Assembly: GCA_035547155.1 (NCBI GenBank)
Contig: DASZVJ010000027.1
Coordinates: 1-17,895 of the forward strand
From: CAZNMF01 sp035547155
GTDB lineage: Bacteria > Acidobacteriota > Vicinamibacteria > Vicinamibacterales > SCN-69-37
Direction of reading: 5' to 3'
DNA length: 17,895 nt
In this document: piece by piece, positions 14,163-17,895 of the stretch
Numbering within the stretch: position 1 is the stretch's first letter
Layout: every line of letters starts with the position of its first letter
Notes under the pieces: generated by a model
The model's input: only the letters and a program-made list of their open reading frames with translations
The model's database searches: none
Told to the model about the DNA's origin: nothing
Position numbers and translations under genes: made by a program

Positions 14163-15528
14163 GCGCGACGCTCAAAATTTCGAAGTTCGAAGTTCGAAGT
14201 TCGAAGTTGATTCGAGCTCGGCTCTTACCATTTCTCTCAAGAAGTACTTCTCGCGTCTCTCGCGTACCGAGCCGGCGCCGGTCGTCGGTCAAGTCACCCG
14301 CGTCGTCGGCCTGCTCGTCGAGTCGAACGGACCCGCGGCGAGCGTCGGCGAGATCTGCGAAGTGCGGACCGGCCGCGCCGCACCGCTGCCCGTCGAAGTC
14401 GTGGGCTTTCGCGATGGACGGCTGCTGTCCGTCCCGCTCGGCGACACCGCCGGGATTCGTCCCGGCGATCCGATCGTCGCGCGCGGCGACAGCCTGACGG
14501 TGCCGGTCGGCGACGCGCTGCTCGGCCGCGTGATCGACGGCCTCGGCCGGCCGATCGACGGCCTTGGGCACATCGATACGACCGTCGATGCGCCGCTGCG
14601 TGCAGAGGCGCTGAATCCGCTGGCACGCGAGCCCATTCGCGAAGCCATCGGCACCGGCGTCCGCGCCATCGACGCACTGCTCACGTGCGGCCGCGGCCAG
14701 CGCATCGGCGTGTTCGGCGGCAGCGGCGTGGGCAAGAGCACGCTGCTCGGCATGATGGCCCGCGGCACCGAGGCCGACGTCGTCGTCCTCGGCCTCGTCG
14801 GCGAGCGAGGCCGCGAAGTGCGGAGCTTTCTCGAGCACGACCTCGGCCCTGGCGGCCTCGAGCGATCCGTCGTCGTCGTGTCGACGTCGGACAGCCCGCC
14901 GCTCACGCGCCAACGCGCGGCGTACGCCGCGACGGCGATCGCCGAAGCGTTCCGCGATCAGGGCAAGCACGTGCTGCTGATGATGGACTCGATCACGCGC
15001 TTCGCGATGGCGCAGCGCGAGGTCGGGCTGGCCGCGGGCGAGCCGCCGACGGCGAAAGGCTACCCACCGTCGGTGTTCGCGCGACTGCCAGGCCTGCTCG
15101 AGCGCGCGGGCGCGCTGCGCGGCAAGGGCAGCATCACCGCGTTCTACACCGTGCTCGTCGAAGGGGACGACCACAACGAGCCGATCGCCGATGCCGTGCG
15201 CGGCATCCTCGATGGCCACATCGTGCTGTCGCGCGATCTCGCCGCGCGCAACCACTATCCGGCGATCGACATCCTGCCGAGCATCAGCCGGACGATGCCC
15301 GACGTGACGACGCTGGAGCATCGCGCGAAGGCGGCGGCGGTCCGCGATTGGCTGGCGACGCTGCGCGACAACGAAGACCTCGTCAGCGTCGGCGCGTACG
15401 TGCCGGGCAGCAATCCGCGCATCGACGCCGCGCTCGCGCGGCGCGAGGCGATCGGCCGCTTCCTGTGTCAGTCCGCCGACACGGCTGGCCGGCTCACCGA
15501 CGCCATCACCGCACTCCAGGCTCTCTGA
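14140..15528 (+). CDS. fliI: Flagellum-specific export ATPase FliI
   Basis: A 462-residue F1-beta-like hexameric ATPase that energises unloading of flagellar export substrates and chaperones. Motifs: Walker A GGSGVGKS (193-200), GERGREV (221-227), Walker B LLMMD (279-283), and the ATP-synthase alpha/beta signature PAIDILPSIS (374-383). The family-conserved N-terminal block starts at about residue 33 (LKKYFSRLSRTEPAPVVGQV). The preceding 32 residues are unusual: residues 12-25 (about QNFEVRSSKFEVDS) are encoded by four TTCGAAG heptamers, so a repeat array has entered the 5' coding region without breaking the frame. The N-terminus of FliI is where FliH binds, so the extension may matter. Two nt separate the stop from fliJ. 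Confidence 0.97.
   Translation: MASPQTSRRDAQNFEVRSSKFEVDSSSALTISLKKYFSRLSRTEPAPVVGQVTRVVGLLVESNGPAASVGEICEVRTGRAAPLPVEVVGFRDGRLLSVPLGDTAGIRPGDPIVARGDSLTVPVGDALLGRVIDGLGRPIDGLGHIDTTVDAPLRAEALNPLAREPIREAIGTGVRAIDALLTCGRGQRIGVFGGSGVGKSTLLGMMARGTEADVVVLGLVGERGREVRSFLEHDLGPGGLERSVVVVSTSDSPPLTRQRAAYAATAIAEAFRDQGKHVLLMMDSITRFAMAQREVGLAAGEPPTAKGYPPSVFARLPGLLERAGALRGKGSITAFYTVLVEGDDHNEPIADAVRGILDGHIVLSRDLAARNHYPAIDILPSISRTMPDVTTLEHRAKAAAVRDWLATLRDNEDLVSVGAYVPGSNPRIDAALARREAIGRFLCQSADTAGRLTDAITALQAL
14179..14206. repeat. Heptamer tandem repeat TTCGAAG x4 within fliI
   Basis: Four perfect consecutive TTCGAAG units. This is the reverse complement of the unit at 1548-1575, which is intergenic. It lies just after the fliH stop and inside the translated 5' end of fliI. 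Confidence 0.93.
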
Positions 15529-15530
15529 CG

Positions 15531-15992
15531 ATGGCGGAGTTCCGCTTCCGCGCCGCGGCGGCGCTCGAGCTGCGCAAGCAGCAGGAAACGGCCGCATCCA
15601 CGGCACTTGCGCGTGCAGAAGCCCTGTTTCGCGAGGCCGAGCTGCGGGTGCAGCACGCGATGCGCGACCGCCAGGCCGCTCAAGAAACGCAGCGATCGGC
15701 CGAGCGCCGCGGCACGGACGCCGGAACGATCGAGTGGCACCGGAATTGGATTGTCAGGCTCACGGCGGCAGTCGACGCGCTCGCACGCGACGTCGACGCG
15801 CAATCGCGTGCAGTGAAACAGGCGGAGCAGCACTGGCGCGACGCACGGCGACGACGGCTCACGCTCGAGCGCATGCGCGAGCGCGCATGGCGCCGGTATC
15901 AGCAGGAGCAGCAGCGTCAGGAGCTCAAGGTGATCGACGAGCTCGCGCGGTTGCGCTTCGTGATGGCAGACGCCTGGAGGGACGACACGTGA
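15531..15992 (+). CDS. fliJ: Flagellar export chaperone/stalk protein FliJ
   Basis: A 153-residue, highly charged protein, almost entirely predicted coiled coil (Arg, Gln, Ala and Glu rich, for example AQETQRSAERRGTDAGTIEW and QQEQQRQELKVIDELARLRF). The FliJ N-terminal pattern FRFRAAAALELRKQQE is present. FliJ sits in the central pore of the FliI hexamer like the gamma subunit of F1 and links the ATPase to the export gate. Identification rests on position between fliI and flgD, size and coiled-coil character, because the family is poorly conserved. The stop overlaps the next start (GTGA). Confidence 0.88.
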   Translation: MAEFRFRAAAALELRKQQETAASTALARAEALFREAELRVQHAMRDRQAAQETQRSAERRGTDAGTIEWHRNWIVRLTAAVDALARDVDAQSRAVKQAEQHWRDARRRRLTLERMRERAWRRYQQEQQRQELKVIDELARLRFVMADAWRDDT

Positions 15993-16303
15993 CGACTGAC
16001 CCCACTTCCGCAACCGGCGCGTCGACCGGCACGACCGGCGACACGACGACGACCGACAAGAACGACAAGACGAGCGATCTCGGAACCGACACGTTCCTGC
16101 AGTTGCTCGTGACGCAGCTCCAGAACCAGGACCCGCTCTCGCCGCAGGACAACAGCCAGTTCCTCGCGCAGCTCGCGCAGTTCACGCAGGTCGAGAGCCT
16201 GCAATCGATCAAGACGGACATGTCCGCGTTGCTCGCCCTCGCACAGACGGGCGCCGACGCGGCGAGCACAGCGGCGGACGCCGCAAAGACCGCAGCTTCC
16301 TAG
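15989..16303 (+). CDS. flgD: Short flagellar hook-capping protein FlgD (N-terminal domain only)
   Basis: A 104-residue protein starting at GTG 15989, in a 4-nt GTGA overlap with fliJ and 8 nt after GGAGG. After a Thr/Asp-rich leader (about 1-30) it has the conserved FlgD core: DTFLQLLVTQLQNQDPLSPQ, then NSQFLAQLAQFTQVESLQSI. The C-terminus is an Ala-rich tail ending TAAS. The tudor-like and Ig-like domains that follow in enterobacterial FlgD (about 230 residues) are absent. A stop codon ends the frame and the next gene starts 12 nt later, so this is a naturally short form, not a truncation by the window. FlgD caps the growing hook. Confidence 0.92.
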   Translation: MTTDPTSATGASTGTTGDTTTTDKNDKTSDLGTDTFLQLLVTQLQNQDPLSPQDNSQFLAQLAQFTQVESLQSIKTDMSALLALAQTGADAASTAADAAKTAAS

Positions 16304-16315
16304 GAGATCATTTCC

Positions 16316-17581
16316 ATGTCGATCGGATCTTTTTCCGCCAGTCTGTCCGGCCTGAACGCCAATCAGCAGAAGCTGAGCGTCATCGGCAACAACCTGGCCA
16401 ACCTCAACACCGTCGCGTACAAGGACAGCACCGTCGAGTTCGCGGACCTGATGAGCCAAGCCGTCGGCGGTCCCAGCGCGAACCCGATGCAGATCGGGCT
16501 CGGCGTGCTCACGGGTGAGATCACGCCGAACTTCACGCAGGGCAACATCGAGAGCACCGGCATCGCGACCAACGTCGCCATTCAGGGGCCGGGCTTCTTC
16601 GTCGTCGGCGACGATGCGCATCGGGCGTTCACGCGCGCGGGCAACTTCAGCTTCGATCCCAACGGCATGCTCGTGACGGCCGACGGCCAGCCGGTCCAGG
16701 GCTGGAGCGTGACCGATCCGGTGACGGGCAAGATCGACACGTCCGGTCCCCCTGCCAACATCACCGTTCCGCTCGGCGTGCTGCGCGCGCCGGTGGCGAC
16801 GAGCTCGTACGGCACGATCGTCAACCTCGACAGCAACGCAAAAGTCGGCGACACGTTCGCGACATCCGTGCAGGTCTATGACTCGCTCGGCGTCACGCAC
16901 GTCGTCACGACGACGTTCACCAACACGTCGCCGGGCGCATGGGACTACAGCGTCACGGTACCCGGGGAAGACGTCGGCGACACCGCAGGCACGCCCACGG
17001 AGATCGCCAACGGCAGCGTGGCGTTCGACGAGTTCGGCAATCTCGCGACCGTCGACGGCGCGACGGCCGACGATGTGACGATCGACGGCCCGACCTGGGC
17101 CAACGGCGCGAACGCGACCGACATGAACTGGGATCTGATCGGCACGAACGGCAAAGCGACGATCACGGGCTACGCGTCGCCGTCGGCGACGGCGTCGGTG
17201 GTGCAGAACGGCGCGCCCAGCCGCTCGCCGTCCGCCATCATCGTCATCGATCAGGACGGCAACCTGCTCGCGTCCTCGGGCGTGGGCCAGACGGTCGTCG
17301 TCGGACAGCTCGCGCTCGCGAACTTCAACAACCCGCAGGGCCTCGTCAAGCTCGGCACGAACCTCTACGGCGCGAGCGATCGATCGGGCGTCGCCGTCGT
17401 CGGCACGGCCGGCACCGGCAGCCGCGGCACGCTCATCGGCAGCTCCCTCGAGCAGTCGAACGTCGACATCGCCCGCGAGTTCACGCAGATGATCCTCGCG
17501 CAGCGCGGGTATCAGGCCAGCTCGAAGGGCATCACGGTGGCCGACGAGCTGCTCGTCGACACGCTGAATCTCTTGCGCTAG
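16316..17581 (+). CDS. flgE: Flagellar hook protein FlgE
   Basis: A 421-residue hook subunit. The N-terminal rod/hook motif is SFSASLSGLNANQQKLSVIG followed by NNLANLNTVAYKDSTVEFAD. The flagellar basal-body-type core is seen in ATNVAIQGPGFFVVGDDAHR and FTRAGNFSFDPNGMLVTADG. The variable Thr/Asp/Asn-rich domains in the middle are those exposed on the hook surface. The C-terminal helix is LEQSNVDIAREFTQMILAQR followed by GYQASSKGITVADELLVDTL. Length is close to the enterobacterial protein (about 400). A GGAG lies about 9 nt upstream of the ATG at 16316. It polymerises under the FlgD cap. Confidence 0.96.
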   Translation: MSIGSFSASLSGLNANQQKLSVIGNNLANLNTVAYKDSTVEFADLMSQAVGGPSANPMQIGLGVLTGEITPNFTQGNIESTGIATNVAIQGPGFFVVGDDAHRAFTRAGNFSFDPNGMLVTADGQPVQGWSVTDPVTGKIDTSGPPANITVPLGVLRAPVATSSYGTIVNLDSNAKVGDTFATSVQVYDSLGVTHVVTTTFTNTSPGAWDYSVTVPGEDVGDTAGTPTEIANGSVAFDEFGNLATVDGATADDVTIDGPTWANGANATDMNWDLIGTNGKATITGYASPSATASVVQNGAPSRSPSAIIVIDQDGNLLASSGVGQTVVVGQLALANFNNPQGLVKLGTNLYGASDRSGVAVVGTAGTGSRGTLIGSSLEQSNVDIAREFTQMILAQRGYQASSKGITVADELLVDTLNLLR

Positions 17582-17599
17582 GTGAGGAGCTGATTCTCC

Positions 17600-17895
17600 G
17601 TGCTCGATCTCGCTCGCACGTCCGCCGCGCCAGACGGCGCGTCCACTACGCCTCCGCCCGCCGGCCGATCCCACAGGGATCGGGCGGCGGGTGGGCACGG
17701 CGCCGATCACTCGTTCGCTGACACGCTGGCCTGGTTGTCCGGCGCGATGCACGGACGAGCCAGCGCGCGTGCGCACGACAGCGCGGCGGCGGATGCGCAG
17801 ACCACAGATGACTCGTCCCCCTCGACTGCTCCTGCCACTGATCGTCCCCTCCCAGACGCCGTCCAGTCCGGCATCGTGCCGGACTGGACGGCCGG
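17600..17895 (+). CDS. fliK: Probable flagellar hook-length control protein FliK (N-terminus, cut by right edge)
   Basis: An open frame of about 98 codons running off the window. The GTG at 17600 is preceded by GAGGAG (17584-17589, 10 nt spacing) and starts 18 nt after flgE. The product is low-complexity and rich in Ala, Asp, Pro, Thr and Ser, with SFADTLAWLSGAM at about residues 38-50, resembling the short conserved N-terminal motif of FliK-type proteins (FADTLA). Position next to flgD-flgE supports fliK, whose product measures hook length and switches export specificity. The conserved C-terminal domain that would prove it is outside the window. Two strong hairpins lie within this stretch. 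Confidence 0.55.
   Translation, partial: MLDLARTSAAPDGASTTPPPAGRSHRDRAAGGHGADHSFADTLAWLSGAMHGRASARAHDSAAADAQTTDDSSPSTAPATDRPLPDAVQSGIVPDWTA
17657..17691. repeat. 16-bp stem-loop, ACA loop
   Basis: Inverted repeat with 16-nt arms, one internal mismatch and a 3-nt loop. The inner arm is CCGATCCC / GGGATCGG. It lies in the putative fliK start region, and the frame stays open through it. Confidence 0.8.
17858..17892. repeat. Perfect 16-bp stem-loop, TCG loop, at the right edge
   Basis: Arms GCCGTCCAGTCCGGCA and TGCCGGACTGGACGGC are exact reverse complements around TCG. It ends 3 bp before the window end. It could be a biological element, or a fold-back artefact if the window ends at a contig end. 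Confidence 0.88.

Noticed and set aside
15989..16303. FlgD as a broken pseudogene
   Set aside because: It has its own ribosome site, intact conserved core, normal operon spacing and a clean stop 12 nt before flgE, so a naturally short form is more likely.
15917..17776. A 619-codon open frame on the minus strand
   Set aside because: Antisense to flgD, flgE and the fliK start; Arg/Val/Asp-rich shadow without any domain.

Overview
High-GC bacterial chromosome segment in two blocks. A mosaic of transport, regulatory and hypothetical genes (about 1-7563, mostly minus strand) is joined to the start of a flagellar basal-body/hook operon (9560 to the right edge, plus strand). The gene content, a sigma-54-controlled flagellar cluster and the abundance of short intergenic repeats suggest an Acidobacteriota-like (Vicinamibacteria-type) soil or environmental bacterium. 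This taxonomic guess is inference; there is no rRNA or other marker gene here. Both window edges cut genes.

Left block. Two tandem, colinear APC-superfamily permease paralogues lie on the minus strand (1-1466, cut by the edge, and 1736-3664). Next on the same strand come a secreted protein with two NTF2/SnoaL-like halves (3834-4733 or 4805) and a lipoprotein-type RND efflux adaptor (4802-5881) with no pump gene beside it. Head to head with the adaptor is a plus-strand ACT-domain protein with a DUF5612-like C-terminal half (5907-6563). It converges on a TauE/SafE-type permease (6736-7563, minus).

Switch region. A sigma-54-dependent, NtrC-class response regulator (7621-9024, minus) is separated by 535 bp from flgB. 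This gap holds two well-spaced sigma-54 (-24/-12) promoters: one reads back into the regulator gene, the other forward into flgB. The simple reading is that the regulator drives the flagellar operon and its own gene.

Right block. flgB-flgC-fliE-fliF-fliG-fliH-fliI-fliJ-flgD-flgE, then the start of a probable fliK, are packed with gaps of at most 18 nt or short overlaps, as expected for one transcript. Together they encode the proximal rod, MS ring, rotor/switch protein FliG, the FliH-FliI-FliJ export ATPase complex, the hook cap and the hook.

Unusual layer. The gaps of the left block carry short-period tandem repeats: heptamers of three different sequences and an octamer family, several arranged as large inverted repeats. 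One heptamer array sits inside the translated 5' end of fliI. Octamer arrays bracket the NTF2-like gene and supply its stop codon and possibly its start. I saw no classical defence system, transposase, CRISPR array or tRNA.
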